A stretch of DNA of 64,000 nt from Aestuariispira insulae. GTDB lineage: Bacteria > Pseudomonadota > Alphaproteobacteria > UBA8366 > Aestuariispiraceae. Position 1 is the stretch's first letter, and every line of letters starts with the position of its first letter. The stretch is taken from assembly GCF_003385955.1 (NCBI RefSeq), contig NZ_QRDW01000009.1, forward strand, positions 78,419 through 142,418, read 5' to 3'. The notes beneath the pieces were generated by a model. It saw only the letters and a program-made list of their open reading frames with translations, was not told the origin of the DNA and did not search any database. Below, piece by piece: positions 9,260 to 19,600 of this stretch. The position numbers and the translations under genes are program-made.

Positions 9260-12049
9260 ATGGATCGCGTCATGTATGATTTGAAGAACCGCCGCAAGAT
9301 CATCAACCGCCAGGGCCTGTTGCAGGATCTGGAAGCCGTGTTGGCGGAAGACCTGCCGCCGCCCAAACGCCGGGCAAAATGGCTGGCGCTCTACAAGCAG
9401 GCGCTGAACCAGGGGTATGACGAGGTCAAACGGCGTTTTATGGAGGATCATAACGGCGCTCTGGCCGTCATCGGCAACAGCTATGTAATCGACCAGATCC
9501 TGCGCACCATGTATGAGGTTGCTTCCCGCCATCTATATCCCAGCGGATCGATTACCAAGGGTGAGGCCCTGGCGATTGTGGCGGTTGGCGGTTTTGGCCG
9601 GGGGGAGCTGGCACCGCAATCGGATGTGGATCTTCTGTTCCTGCATGCCTACAAGCTCTCGCCAAGGGTCGAGCAGATCGTTGAGGATATCCTCTATATG
9701 CTTTGGGATCTGGGCCTCAAGGTCGGGCAGTCAACCCGATCCATTGATGAATGCCTGCGCCAGGCCAAGGCGGATTGGACCATCTGCACCGCCATATTGG
9801 AAGCGCGCTATATTGTTGGTGAAAAAAGCCTGTTTGCCGAATTGCAGAAACAATTCGCCAAATCGATCATGGATGGCAAGGACCGTGAGTTCCTGGAGGC
9901 CAAGCTGAGCGAGCGGGATGAGCGCCATGCCCGGTTGGGCGATACCCGATATGTACTGGAACCCAATATCAAGGATGGCAAGGGCGGATTACGCGATCTG
10001 CATACGCTCTACTGGATCACCAAATTCCTGTACCGCGTTCATGACATTTCCGAATTGGTCGACCAAAGCCGACTGACCAAACGCGAGGCGGAGCATTTTG
10101 CCAAGGCCCAGCAGTTCCTCTGGACCCTTCGTTGTCATCTGCACTATTTGACCGGCCGCCCGGAAGAACGTCTGACCTTTGACGTCCAGCCGGAACTGGC
10201 CAGCCGCATGGGCTATACCGACCATGCCGGTGCCAGCGGGGTCGAACGGTTCATGAAGCATTATTTCCTGATCGCCAAAGAGGTAGGCGACCTGACCCGG
10301 ATTTTCTGTGCCACCTTTGAGGCCAGCTCGAAGCGCCGCCGCCTTTTAAACCTGCCGATGAAGATCTTCCGCAAGGATATCGACAGTTTTCCGGTCGAAG
10401 GCGGCCGTTTGACCATCGAACATGCCAAACGGTTTGAAAAAGACCCGGTAGACATGCTGCGTATTTTCCGCGCCTCCCAGCGCAACCGGATCGACATTCA
10501 TCCGGACGCGCTGAAATCCATCACGCGCAAGCTGCGCTTCATCCGCAAGTCGGTGAAAAAGGATGAAACCGCCAACCGGATATTCCTGGATATCCTGACC
10601 GCCCAGGAAGACCCGGAAACCACATTACGCCATATGAATGAATGCGGCCTCTTGGGCAAATTCCTACCCGATTTCGGGCGTGTGGTCGCCCAAATGCAAT
10701 ATGACATGTATCATGTCTATACCACGGACGAACATACCATCCGGGCGATCGGTATCCTCAACCGGATCGAAAACGGCCAGTTGAACGACGACCACCCCGT
10801 GGCCAGCCAGATCATTGGTAAGGTCCTGAGCCGCAAGGTCTTGTATGTCGCCGTCCTGTTGCATGACATTGCCAAGGGGCGTGGCGGCGATCATTCGATC
10901 CTGGGCGCGGATGTGGCGCGCGAAGTCTGCCCCCAACTGGGCTTTTCCAGTGAACAGACCGAAACGGTGGCCTGGCTGGTCCTGCATCACCTGCTGATGA
11001 GTGAGACCGCTTTCCGCCGGGATCTGGGCGACCCGAAAACCATCCAGGATTTCGTCGACCAGGTACAATCGCCGGAGAGGCTGCGGCTGTTGCTTTGTCT
11101 GACTGTGGTTGATATCCGCGCGGTCGGCCCCAAGGTCTGGAACAATTGGAAAGCCACCCTGCTGCGCGAGCTCTATTACCGGGCGGAAGATTTGATGTCC
11201 GGCGGTTTGATGGCGGAGGGTCGATCGAAACGGGCCGAAGCAGCGGCCAACAACCTGCGCGAAGCCCTGCCTAACTGGCCGGCCGACGATTTGGAAGACC
11301 ATCTCAGCCAGTGCAATCCGGCCTATCTTTTATCCTATCCGTTGGAATCCCTGGTCCGTCATGTGCATCTGATCAAACAGGCAGAAGGGGAAGAGGCACC
11401 GCTCTGCATTAATATGCTGACCGCGCCGGAACGCGACGTCACGGAAGTGACCATCTATGCCGCCGACCATCCGGGCCTGTTTTCCAGGCTTTCCGGAGCC
11501 ATGGCGGTTTGCGGTGCTTCCATTGTCGATGCGCGCATCCATACATTCGCCAATGGCATGGCGCTCGACACCTTCCTGATACAAAATGCCGACGGTGTGC
11601 CCTTTGGCCAGAAAGAGGATCTGAAACGCCTGGACAGCATGATCCGCAAGGTTTTGTCCGGCGCGGTGCGACCGCTGCAGGAATTGGAGAAACGGGCCAA
11701 AAGCGGCCTGAAAAGCCGAACCGAGATTTTCACCGTGCAGCCGCGCGTGCTGATCGACAACAAGGCTTCCAACACCCATACGGTAATTGAGGTCAATGGC
11801 CGTGACCGGCCTGGCTTCCTGTTCGAAGTGACCAGCACCCTGACCCGGCTGGGCCTGCAGATCGCCAAGGCCAAGATCTCCACCTTCGGCGAACAGGTGG
11901 TCGACGTCTTTTATGTGAAGGATGTCTTTGGCATGAAGATCGATCATGACGGCAAACTGAAACAAATCCGCGAAACCTTGGTCGAGGTCCTGGCCAAACA
12001 TGGGGCAAAAAACAAGAAAGAAAAGAAAAAGCCGGTGGCGGCGGAATAA
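9260..12049 (+). CDS. glnD: Bifunctional PII uridylyltransferase/uridylyl-removing enzyme GlnD
   Basis: 929 residues, usual length for alphaproteobacterial GlnD. It uridylylates PII proteins when glutamine is low and removes the UMP when glutamine is high, controlling nitrogen assimilation. Domains in order: nucleotidyltransferase with GGFGRGELAPQSDVDLL (about residues 110-126), GlnD helical domain (GLRDLHTLYWI), HD hydrolase domain with AVLLHDIAKGRGGDHS (about 530-545), and two ACT domains (VTIYAADHPGLFSRLSGAM and VNGRDRPGFLFEVTSTLT) that bind glutamine. The C-terminus is a lysine-rich tail. ATG 9260 lacks a clear Shine-Dalgarno; ATG 9272 is an alternative. Confidence 0.97.
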   Translation: MDRVMYDLKNRRKIINRQGLLQDLEAVLAEDLPPPKRRAKWLALYKQALNQGYDEVKRRFMEDHNGALAVIGNSYVIDQILRTMYEVASRHLYPSGSITKGEALAIVAVGGFGRGELAPQSDVDLLFLHAYKLSPRVEQIVEDILYMLWDLGLKVGQSTRSIDECLRQAKADWTICTAILEARYIVGEKSLFAELQKQFAKSIMDGKDREFLEAKLSERDERHARLGDTRYVLEPNIKDGKGGLRDLHTLYWITKFLYRVHDISELVDQSRLTKREAEHFAKAQQFLWTLRCHLHYLTGRPEERLTFDVQPELASRMGYTDHAGASGVERFMKHYFLIAKEVGDLTRIFCATFEASSKRRRLLNLPMKIFRKDIDSFPVEGGRLTIEHAKRFEKDPVDMLRIFRASQRNRIDIHPDALKSITRKLRFIRKSVKKDETANRIFLDILTAQEDPETTLRHMNECGLLGKFLPDFGRVVAQMQYDMYHVYTTDEHTIRAIGILNRIENGQLNDDHPVASQIIGKVLSRKVLYVAVLLHDIAKGRGGDHSILGADVAREVCPQLGFSSEQTETVAWLVLHHLLMSETAFRRDLGDPKTIQDFVDQVQSPERLRLLLCLTVVDIRAVGPKVWNNWKATLLRELYYRAEDLMSGGLMAEGRSKRAEAAANNLREALPNWPADDLEDHLSQCNPAYLLSYPLESLVRHVHLIKQAEGEEAPLCINMLTAPERDVTEVTIYAADHPGLFSRLSGAMAVCGASIVDARIHTFANGMALDTFLIQNADGVPFGQKEDLKRLDSMIRKVLSGAVRPLQELEKRAKSGLKSRTEIFTVQPRVLIDNKASNTHTVIEVNGRDRPGFLFEVTSTLTRLGLQIAKAKISTFGEQVVDVFYVKDVFGMKIDHDGKLKQIRETLVEVLAKHGAKNKKEKKKPVAAE

Positions 12050-12075
12050 GCCACCCCATCAGCCATTGATCAGGG

Positions 12076-14091
12076 TCACCCCGCCCGGATCTGGCTGACG
12101 AAGCGATTGACCACGCCTTCCAGTTCTTTGGCCTGTTCGGCCAGCTGGGTGCTGGAATTCAGCACATTGTCCGCCGCGGTGCCAGTTTCATTCGCAGCCT
12201 TGGTCACACCGGTGATATTGTTGGACACATCCTGGGCGCCAACGGCGGCCTGCTGAATATTCCTGGCAATCTCGCCTGTGGCCTCGCGCTGTTCCGAGAC
12301 CCCGCCAGACGCGGTCACCGCCACCTGATTGATATCCCCGATCCGTTCCGAAATACGATTGATCGCTTCGACCACTCGGGCGCTCACCCCCTGGATCCGG
12401 CCGATGGATGTGGCAATCTCACTGGTCGCGTTGGCGGTCTGGTTGGCCAGGCTTTTCACCTCATTGGCCACCACGGCAAATCCCTTGCCCGCATCCCCCG
12501 CCCGCGCTGCCTCAATGGTCGCATTCAAGGCCAGCAGGTTGGTCTGTTCGGCGATATCCGTGATCAGGCTGGTCACTTCATTAATCTCGCGACCTGCCTG
12601 GTCCAATTCCGCCACCAACTTTGAGGCTGCATCCGCATCGTCAACCGCCCCCGTGGCCAGGCTGGAGGTATTATCCACCTGCCCCGCCATGGACTGAACC
12701 GAGGCGGAGAGCTCCTCGGTTGCCGCCGCCACTGTCTCCACATTGGCAGAGGCCTCTGTGGCAGCCGCTGCCACCTTAATTGCCAGTTCATTGCTTTCGT
12801 CCGCGATCTGGGACATGGAGCGGGCGGAATCAGTCAGTTGCGTTACCGCCATGGTCACCGAGCCGACCACACGGCCGACACTGGCCTCAAACTCATCGGC
12901 CATCCGGGTCATGGAAGCCCGTTTCTCAGCTTCCGCCCGTTCTTTTTCCTCTTCCCGCTCCCGACGCAGGCGCTCTACCCGTTCTGCATTTTCCTTAAAG
13001 ATCTGGACCGCGCCGGCCATCCGCCCGATCTCGTCCTTGCGATCCCGGGCCGGGATTTCGGTCGCAAGATCCCCTTCGGCCAGTTTCTGCATGGCAGAGG
13101 TCATCTTCCGCACCGGCCCGGCAATGCCCTGGCCTACAGCCAACGCCAACAGAATGCCTAAGCCAAAGCTGGCGAGCGCAATCACGATGGTGATGGTGAT
13201 CCGTTCTGCCACATCGGCTTCCGATTCAAGGCCCAGTGCCTGTTGCCGGGCGATGTTTTCTTCCTGGAAGGAGGCGGCCAGCGTGCCGATCTCCGGCCCA
13301 ACCTGGTTAAGGCTCTGGTCGATCATCCGGTCGCGTTCCTGGACAGCCGCATGGATCTGGTCCAGGACCTGGCGGTATTCTTCGTAATTATTGCGCGCCA
13401 GATCAATGGCATTTTTCAGGGAAAAGTCAGTCAGGACCTTTTTCAGCTCACCGATATTCTCACCATAAAGGTCCAGATATTCGACGGCCCGTTGATAGGC
13501 CTCTTCGTTACTGTTCACCAGATAGCGGTTGGTCCAGAGCTGGGCATGAAGGATGTTGCGCAACATCTGGCCGGAATAATAGACACTGTCCAGATCCTGC
13601 GCATCCCAGGAAATTTCCAGGATATCACCCAAATGGTAATCCATGCTCTCGCCGGCCTTGTCGATCTTCTCCGTCACCAGGGCATTGATCTCGGTCTGAC
13701 GCACGACAATCTGCTCGAAAACCTCCGCATAATTTTTCAGTTTCGCCTGCAGCGCATTGATCCGCTCAATCGCCTGCGCCTCCTCGTTTTCCCCCTTAGC
13801 CACCTCAAGCCCGGACAGCGTATCGCCCACATGGGACCGCAACTCTTCCAGGGCGGCTTCATCATTGGTGGTGATATAACGTGACGCCTCGATCCGGGCA
13901 TTGGACATGCCGGTGCGGACCTGGCCCAGCCGGTTGGTTTCCTCCGTCAGATGCCGGTAATTGGAGAAACTCCCACTGGTCGCATTCAGCCCCGTCACCC
14001 CCAGCAGGCTGATCGCGCCCAGCAAGGCTAAAACAATCGCAAAGCCCAGAAAGGCCTTGGCCGCAATCGGAATATTCTTGAAAAGATTCAT
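12076..14091 (-). CDS. Methyl-accepting chemotaxis protein
   Basis: 671-residue transmembrane chemoreceptor. An N-terminal membrane helix (about residues 10-32) is followed by a helical periplasmic ligand domain of about 270 residues with regular Glu/Gln-rich helices, suggesting a helical-bundle (HBM/4HB) sensor. A second helix ([21 protein letters not shown]) precedes a HAMP domain ([18 protein letters not shown]) and the cytoplasmic signalling domain with the hairpin tip [18 protein letters not shown]. It signals to CheA/CheW. ATG 14091 was chosen over upstream options because GAGGAA precedes it by about six bases and the hydrophobic helix follows at once. It converges with glnD. The ligand cannot be told. 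Confidence 0.93.
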   Translation of the reverse strand: MNLFKNIPIAAKAFLGFAIVLALLGAISLLGVTGLNATSGSFSNYRHLTEETNRLGQVRTGMSNARIEASRYITTNDEAALEELRSHVGDTLSGLEVAKGENEEAQAIERINALQAKLKNYAEVFEQIVVRQTEINALVTEKIDKAGESMDYHLGDILEISWDAQDLDSVYYSGQMLRNILHAQLWTNRYLVNSNEEAYQRAVEYLDLYGENIGELKKVLTDFSLKNAIDLARNNYEEYRQVLDQIHAAVQERDRMIDQSLNQVGPEIGTLAASFQEENIARQQALGLESEADVAERITITIVIALASFGLGILLALAVGQGIAGPVRKMTSAMQKLAEGDLATEIPARDRKDEIGRMAGAVQIFKENAERVERLRREREEEKERAEAEKRASMTRMADEFEASVGRVVGSVTMAVTQLTDSARSMSQIADESNELAIKVAAAATEASANVETVAAATEELSASVQSMAGQVDNTSSLATGAVDDADAASKLVAELDQAGREINEVTSLITDIAEQTNLLALNATIEAARAGDAGKGFAVVANEVKSLANQTANATSEIATSIGRIQGVSARVVEAINRISERIGDINQVAVTASGGVSEQREATGEIARNIQQAAVGAQDVSNNITGVTKAANETGTAADNVLNSSTQLAEQAKELEGVVNRFVSQIRAG

Positions 14092-14291
14092 CTGTTTCCT
14101 CGCCGCAACACGCTCTCCCCGCCCAACCGGCCGGCGCAGCTTCCGACCCTGGATCATCCTCCAGAGTCTCTTGTAATGGTTTGCGTAGGCTACTCTTTTT
14201 TTCTTAAGGCTGTTTTAAGAAAAACCCAAAAATGCGGGTTCGCGGTATTTTCACTTGTCCAGCGGCCCGGCGCGGTCCAGATATAGAAATT

Positions 14292-16853
14292 ATGACTGTA
14301 ATCGATACCCGCCGGGGCCGAATACGGGCCGTTTTGGGTCCTACCAATACCGGCAAGACCCATCTGGCCATTGAGCGGATGCTGGGCCATTCCAGCGGCA
14401 TGATCGGCTTTCCCCTGCGCCTGTTGGCGCGGGAAAATTATGACCGGATCTGCGCCCTGAAAGGGGCCTCCTCCGTGGCCCTGATCACCGGCGAGGAAAA
14501 GATCATCCCCGCCCATCCAAAATGGTATATCTGCACCGTGGAAGCCATGCCGCTGGATAGGTTTGTCGATTTCCTGGCCATTGATGAAATCCAGCTCTGC
14601 GCCGACCGGGACCGCGGCCATATCTTCACCGACCGCCTGCTGCATGCCCGGGGCCGGGATGAAACCATGTTTTTGGGCTCTGACACCATGGCCCCGCTGG
14701 TCAAACAGCTAGTGCCGGATGTGGAGATTGAAAGCCGGCCACGTTTTTCCACGCTGAGCTATACATCACCTAAAAAACTGACCCGCCTGCCCAGGCGGAC
14801 CGCCGTAGTCGCCTTTTCGGTCAACGAGGTTTATGCCATGGCGGAAACCATCCGTCAGCATCGCGGCGGCACCGCCGTGGTCCTGGGCGCGCTCAGCCCC
14901 AGGACCCGCAATGCCCAGGTCGCCATGTATCAGGCGGGCGAAGTGGATTATCTGGTGGCGACCGATGCCATCGGCATGGGGCTGAACATGGATGTGGACC
15001 ATGTGGCCTTTGCCAGCATCCGCAAATTTGACGGTCAACATATGCGGGCCCTGACCCCGGCAGAGGTGGGCCAAATCGCCGGGCGCGCCGGACGCCATAT
15101 GAATGACGGAACCTTTTCCGTCACAAATAATCTGCGGGATTTCGACGAGGACATTGTCGAAGCGGTCGAAAATCACGAGTTCCAACAGATCCCGAAAATC
15201 TACTGGCGCAACCGCCGCCTGGATTTCAAATCACCCAAATTGCTGCTGAGATCCTTGCAAACCAATCCCAACCGGGCGGAATTGATGCGCTCCCGGGTGG
15301 CCGAGGACCACCAAACCCTGATGGCCCTGATGCGGGATGAGGATATCATGCTGCGTGCCGATGCACCGGACCGGATCCGGCTCTTGTGGGAGATCTGCCA
15401 GGTACCAGATTTCCGCAAGGTTACCCCCGATCTGCATGCGGAACTGGTCAGCGGCTTTTATACCCGGCTTTGTGACCATGACCGCCTGCCCGATGATTGG
15501 GTCGCGGACCATATCCGCAAGCTGGACCGCACCGATGGTGATATCGATGTCCTGACCGCCAGGTTGGCCAAGATCCGGACCTGGGCCTATGTCTCCCACC
15601 GGTCCAGCTGGGTGCGTGATTCCGATCATTGGCAGGAACGCACCCGGGTGATCGAAGATGCGATCTCGGATGCCCTGCATGAGCAATTGATGCAGCGTTT
15701 TGTGGATAAGCGGGCCACCCTGATCGGACGCGGCGGCAAAGAACGGCAAAGCCTGCTGTCCAGCGTTGCCAAGGATGGCCGGGTTATGATTGAAGGCCAT
15801 ATGGTTGGCCGCCTCAACGGCTTCCGTTTCCAGCCGGACCGGGCGCGCGACACCAGGGAAGCCAAGAACCTGCATGCCGCAGCCGCTCCGGCATTAGTCC
15901 TGGAAATGCAATCGCGCACAGCCCGCCTTGAACGAGCGGTGAACAAGGATATCAAACTCAATCCCCTGGGCCGCCTCGTTTGGGAGGATAATGAGATCGC
16001 CAGCCTGAAAAAGGGCGATAATCCGCTTGGACCCCAAGTGACACTGCTGGCCAATGACATTGTGGATTCCAGCCTGCAGACCCGGGTTGTCAATCGGCTA
16101 GAAAGCTGGCTGAAAGGAATGATTGAAGCCCGTTTCAGCCAGTTGAACCTGGATAAGGATCATGGGCTTACTGCCCCTGCGCGCGGCATCCTGTTCCAGC
16201 TGCGCGAAGGGATGGGAAGTCTGGCCATCGCGGATTTGCAGCAATCGATCAAGGCCCTGTCGCAGGATGACCGAAAGGCACTCGGGAAACGGGGGGTCCG
16301 TTTCGGCACGCAATGGATCTTTGTCGACCGGTATCTGAAACCCGACATGATCCGTTTAAGGGCGGTTCTCTGGGCGGTCTGGTCCGGGGTTGAGATCCCC
16401 GCCATTCCCAACCGCGCCCGGCCCAGTTTGCCACTGGATTATGCGCCATCCGAAATTTGGCCGCGCCTTGGCTATGTGGCCAAAGGCCCCCTTGCCCTGC
16501 GCCAGGACAGATTGGAACATTTACTGGCAACATTGCGTGCAGCTGCACGAAAAGGTCCCTTCGCAATTGACGGGGATATGCTGAAAACTGTCGGATGCAG
16601 TCAAGAAAACATGGTTGCGATGATGAAGGATCTGGGAACGAAACCGGCCGGGCCGGAACATCCGGATTGTTATCTAATGCGCGGAAAAACCGGTCGAAAA
16701 CAACCAAATCGGGCCAAAATGGGGCGAAAGCCGTCAAAAAATGCACAAAATTCAGTGCCAGGGTCGAAAGGCCATAGGCGAAAGAAAAAAACTGTGTCAG
16801 AATCCCCGAATTCACCATTCGCCGCATTGAAGGAGTTGTTTGACAAACAATGA
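14292..16853 (+). CDS. SUV3-like ATP-dependent RNA helicase
   Basis: 853 residues. The N-terminal half is a superfamily-2 helicase of the SUV3 (mitochondrial degradosome) type: Walker A GPTNTGKTHLA, motif II FLAIDEIQLC, then VVAFSVNEVYAMAE, TDAIGMGLNMDVDHV and motif VI QIAGRAGRH. The long C-terminal half is conserved only within alphaproteobacterial members and ends in a Lys/Arg-rich tail. By analogy it unwinds RNA for decay or processing; the bacterial role is little characterised. ATG 14292 precedes the first conserved residues. The stop overlaps the next start (ATGA), so it is co-expressed with an S4-domain RNA-binding protein, which supports an RNA role. Confidence 0.88.
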   Translation: MTVIDTRRGRIRAVLGPTNTGKTHLAIERMLGHSSGMIGFPLRLLARENYDRICALKGASSVALITGEEKIIPAHPKWYICTVEAMPLDRFVDFLAIDEIQLCADRDRGHIFTDRLLHARGRDETMFLGSDTMAPLVKQLVPDVEIESRPRFSTLSYTSPKKLTRLPRRTAVVAFSVNEVYAMAETIRQHRGGTAVVLGALSPRTRNAQVAMYQAGEVDYLVATDAIGMGLNMDVDHVAFASIRKFDGQHMRALTPAEVGQIAGRAGRHMNDGTFSVTNNLRDFDEDIVEAVENHEFQQIPKIYWRNRRLDFKSPKLLLRSLQTNPNRAELMRSRVAEDHQTLMALMRDEDIMLRADAPDRIRLLWEICQVPDFRKVTPDLHAELVSGFYTRLCDHDRLPDDWVADHIRKLDRTDGDIDVLTARLAKIRTWAYVSHRSSWVRDSDHWQERTRVIEDAISDALHEQLMQRFVDKRATLIGRGGKERQSLLSSVAKDGRVMIEGHMVGRLNGFRFQPDRARDTREAKNLHAAAAPALVLEMQSRTARLERAVNKDIKLNPLGRLVWEDNEIASLKKGDNPLGPQVTLLANDIVDSSLQTRVVNRLESWLKGMIEARFSQLNLDKDHGLTAPARGILFQLREGMGSLAIADLQQSIKALSQDDRKALGKRGVRFGTQWIFVDRYLKPDMIRLRAVLWAVWSGVEIPAIPNRARPSLPLDYAPSEIWPRLGYVAKGPLALRQDRLEHLLATLRAAARKGPFAIDGDMLKTVGCSQENMVAMMKDLGTKPAGPEHPDCYLMRGKTGRKQPNRAKMGRKPSKNAQNSVPGSKGHRRKKKTVSESPNSPFAALKELFDKQ

Positions 16854-17236
16854 GCGAAGGCGAAACGCAGAAGCTGCGACTGGATAAATGGCTCTGGTAT
16901 GCTCGTTTTTTCAAAACGAGAACACTGGCCTCCACCGTTGTCTCTGCCGGGCATGTCCGGGTCAACCGGCAACCGATCAAGAAACCCGGGCATATGATCA
17001 AGCCCGGGGACGTCATCACTTTCCCTCAGGGACCCCATATCAGAGTGATAGAAATCCTTGGCCTTTCGGACCGTCGCGGTCCGGCGGTTGAGGCACAACA
17101 ACTATATAACGACCTGGACCCGCCTCAACCACGGGCCCGGGAAGAGCAGTTCGATGTGGCCAGACGCGATAAGGGGGCTGGCCGCCCAACGAAGAAAGAG
17201 CGCCGCGACACCGATCAACTGAGAAGCGCATGGTAA
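16850..17236 (+). CDS. S4-domain RNA-binding protein (Hsp15/HslR-like)
   Basis: 128 residues. The first 60 or so form an S4 domain: LRLDKWLWYARFFKTRTLAS, then VSAGHVRVNRQPIKKPGHMIKPGDVI, matching the Hsp15/HslR family that binds stalled 50S-tRNA complexes. The rest is a charged tail (GRPTKKERRDTDQLRSAW) suited to nucleic-acid contact. Its ATG overlaps the helicase stop by four bases (ATGA), a tight coupling common in alphaproteobacteria. A role in ribosome rescue or RNA metabolism is inferred from family and neighbour. Confidence 0.9.
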   Translation: MSEGETQKLRLDKWLWYARFFKTRTLASTVVSAGHVRVNRQPIKKPGHMIKPGDVITFPQGPHIRVIEILGLSDRRGPAVEAQQLYNDLDPPQPRAREEQFDVARRDKGAGRPTKKERRDTDQLRSAW

Positions 17237-17250
17237 GGAGATAACAGGTC

Positions 17251-17745
17251 ATGTGGTCCAAGGTTAGAGATTTCCTGTTTGAAAAGGCCGGGGAGCCTGA
17301 ACCCGACAGGAACAAACATACGCTGGATGAATTACATATCGCAGCAGCCGCCCTGATGGTCGAAGCGGCCATGCTGGACGGTAATTTCGATGAACAGGAA
17401 AAATCCGCAATCGTCCATGTCTGCAAACGGCATTTCAATATCGATTGCGATACGGCGCGAAAACTGGTGGAAGAAGCGCAGAAACAACAAAAAGATGCCG
17501 TTGATATCCATAATTTCATCTCCAAATTCGCCCCGCATTTCGATCATGCGGAGCGGCTGAAAATCATGGAGATGATGTGGGAGGTGGTCTATGCCGACGG
17601 CGAATTGCACAGCTATGAAGCCAATCTGATGCGCCGGGTCTGCGGATTGCTGGGGGTCAAAGACCAGGAGAATGGCGATCTGCGCAAACAGGTCCTAGCC
17701 CGGATTGAAGCCGGGAATAACTCGCTGCAAACCGCCAGCGTTTGA
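17251..17745 (+). CDS. TerB-like (TerB/DjlA-type) helical protein
   Basis: 164 residues, all-alpha, resembling the TerB family: LHIAAAALMVEAAMLDGNFDEQEKSAI, then MMWEVVYADGELHSYEANLMRRVCGLLGV. The two acidic DG-x-x-x-x-E segments (about residues 46-56 and 113-121) are the conserved metal-binding-like motifs of this fold. AAGGAG precedes the ATG by about ten bases, and the gene follows the S4 gene by 14 bp, so it is the third gene of the helicase operon. TerB proteins were named for tellurite resistance, but stand-alone copies like this have no established role. Confidence 0.85.
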   Translation: MWSKVRDFLFEKAGEPEPDRNKHTLDELHIAAAALMVEAAMLDGNFDEQEKSAIVHVCKRHFNIDCDTARKLVEEAQKQQKDAVDIHNFISKFAPHFDHAERLKIMEMMWEVVYADGELHSYEANLMRRVCGLLGVKDQENGDLRKQVLARIEAGNNSLQTASV

Positions 17746-17784
17746 GTAAATAAACCGATCATTCTCAAGATCGTTCGGATAAGG

Positions 17785-17823
17785 CAAGGGTGACACAGGT
17801 GAAGGGAGCCTGTGTCACCCTTG
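17785..17823. terminator. 15-bp hairpin between convergent genes
   Basis: Perfect stem CAAGGGTGACACAGG / CCTGTGTCACCCTTG with a nine-base loop, lying between the 3' ends of the TerB-like gene (+) and the MFS gene (-). No long T-run follows on either strand, so bidirectional termination is likely but not certain. Confidence 0.65.
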
Positions 17824-17835
17824 TTCATGTCAGGC

Positions 17836-19116
17836 TTACCCTTCCATCCCGGGCTTGCCCATTTTGAGTGGCAGAAGCAACAGAAGGCCGACGACGAAGA
17901 AAACCAGAATGGTGGACATTCCCAGGCGCTGACTCTGGAAGGTTTCTGTCACCAGAGAGAAAATCAACGGTCCGGCAAAGGCGGTCGCCCGGCCGGACAA
18001 CGCATAAAGGCCAAAAAACTCGGTGCGCAATTCATCGGGGGCAAGCCTGGCCATCATGGTTCGGCTGGCGGCCTGGATCGGGCCTAAGAAAATGCCGATC
18101 AGCAATCCTAATCCCCAGAAAACCATTTTGTCCTGCACAAGCAGGATCCCGATCGAAAGCATGATCAGCGACGTCAGGGACACCACAATCACCCATTTCG
18201 CCCCCCGGCTGTCATCCAGCCAGGCAAAAACAAAAGCCCCCAGGCCGGCGGTCACATTCAATGTGATGGCAAAGGTCAAAACCTCCTCAAAGGACATACC
18301 GAATGTCACGCCGGCATAGATACCGCCCATGGAAAAAAGCGTGGTCAGACCATCATTATAAATCATGCGGGCGAGTAAAAACCGGAAGGCGGTTTTATAG
18401 CGCCGGACCTCGCGCAGGGTTTTAAACAGGCTTCTCACGCCCGCACCCACCGCCTGGTTCAGCGGCAACTGATGTTTGGAATGTTCACGCACCCACAGAA
18501 ACATCGGCAGACAAAAAAGGGCGAACCAAACCGCCACCACAATACTGGTGGCACGGACACCGCCCGCGGCCACATCACCGACCCCAAACCAGGGTGTTTC
18601 CGCCTGAACAAATCCCACAAGGCAGATGACTAGCGCACAGAGGCCGCCGAAATAGCCGAGCCCCCATCCCCAGCCCGACACCCGCCCCAGATGATCGCGC
18701 GGCGCAACATCCGGCAGCAGCGCGTTATAAAAAACGGTCGAGAATTCGAAACCGACGGTCGCCAAAATAACCAGCCCGACCGCCAAGGGCACAAAGGCTG
18801 GATCGGGTTCCACGAACCAAAGGCCGGCCGAACTGGTCACACAGACCATACTAAAGATCGCCAGCCAGAACTTCCGGCGACCGCCAAAATCGGCGATCGC
18901 GCCCAGAAACGGTGCCAACAGGGCCACGACCAGACCGGCCCAGCCGACCGTACTGCTCCACAAGACCGTGCCGTCGGTTTCGTTTTCCGCGACAGCCTTG
19001 GTGAAATAGGTGGCAAAGACAAAGGTGCTGATGATTGTGGGAAAGGCGGAATTCGCCCAGTCAAAAAGGCACCAGCCCGCGACCGCCTTTCGGTCCATCA
19101 CCTGAATTTCCGACAT
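17836..19116 (-). CDS. MFS transporter, UMF1/Atg22-like
   Basis: 426-residue inner-membrane protein with about twelve hydrophobic helices. The N-terminal signature [16 protein letters not shown] and the loop DFGGRRK mark the UMF1 (Atg22-like) branch of the major facilitator superfamily; the second half has [11 protein letters not shown] and [16 protein letters not shown]. Yeast Atg22 exports amino acids from the vacuole; bacterial substrates are not settled. It is transcribed divergently from the YbjQ gene and ends convergent with the TerB-like gene. No promoter could be defined. Confidence 0.88.
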   Translation of the reverse strand: MSEIQVMDRKAVAGWCLFDWANSAFPTIISTFVFATYFTKAVAENETDGTVLWSSTVGWAGLVVALLAPFLGAIADFGGRRKFWLAIFSMVCVTSSAGLWFVEPDPAFVPLAVGLVILATVGFEFSTVFYNALLPDVAPRDHLGRVSGWGWGLGYFGGLCALVICLVGFVQAETPWFGVGDVAAGGVRATSIVVAVWFALFCLPMFLWVREHSKHQLPLNQAVGAGVRSLFKTLREVRRYKTAFRFLLARMIYNDGLTTLFSMGGIYAGVTFGMSFEEVLTFAITLNVTAGLGAFVFAWLDDSRGAKWVIVVSLTSLIMLSIGILLVQDKMVFWGLGLLIGIFLGPIQAASRTMMARLAPDELRTEFFGLYALSGRATAFAGPLIFSLVTETFQSQRLGMSTILVFFVVGLLLLLPLKMGKPGMEG

Positions 19117-19248
19117 ATCAGCTACCCCTGTCTTTTAATCTGCTGCGTTATATTCTTATTCCGCCCAAGGACGGTTGTCTGCCTTCGCCCGTCTGGTATC
19201 CTGCGCGGGCAGAGTATTGATATTCCACTTCAAAAGGAAGCCATAGAG

Positions 19249-19569
19249 ATGATCGTCACCACCACAGATTCCGTCGAGGGGAAGAGCATCACCGCTTATC
19301 ACGGTATTGTCAGCGGTGAAACTATTCTCGGTGCCAATATTGTGAAGGATTTTTTTGCCGGTATCCGCGATGTGGTCGGCGGCCGGTCCGGGTCTTATGA
19401 AAAGGTTCTGAAAGACGGCAAGGACATGGCCATGGAAGACATGATGGAACGTGCCCGCGAATTGGGGGCAAATGCCATTATCGGCTGTGATCTGGATTAT
19501 GAGGCAATCGGCGAAAAGGGCTCTATGCTGATGGTCATCGCCAACGGCACCGCCGTCACGATAGAATAA
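19249..19569 (+). CDS. YbjQ/UPF0145 family protein
   Basis: 106-residue protein of the YbjQ family (UPF0145, putative heavy-metal-binding domain). The hallmarks are visible: STIGLV-like entry [10 protein letters not shown], then [36 protein letters not shown], and [17 protein letters not shown]. The family forms pentameric beta-barrel-like assemblies and its role is unknown. AAGGAAG precedes the ATG by about ten bases. It is divergent from the MFS gene and converges on the DUF1223 gene. Confidence 0.9.
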   Translation: MIVTTTDSVEGKSITAYHGIVSGETILGANIVKDFFAGIRDVVGGRSGSYEKVLKDGKDMAMEDMMERARELGANAIIGCDLDYEAIGEKGSMLMVIANGTAVTIE

Positions 19570-19600
19570 CCACAAGCGATCAAACTCGACTGCCCCGCTG

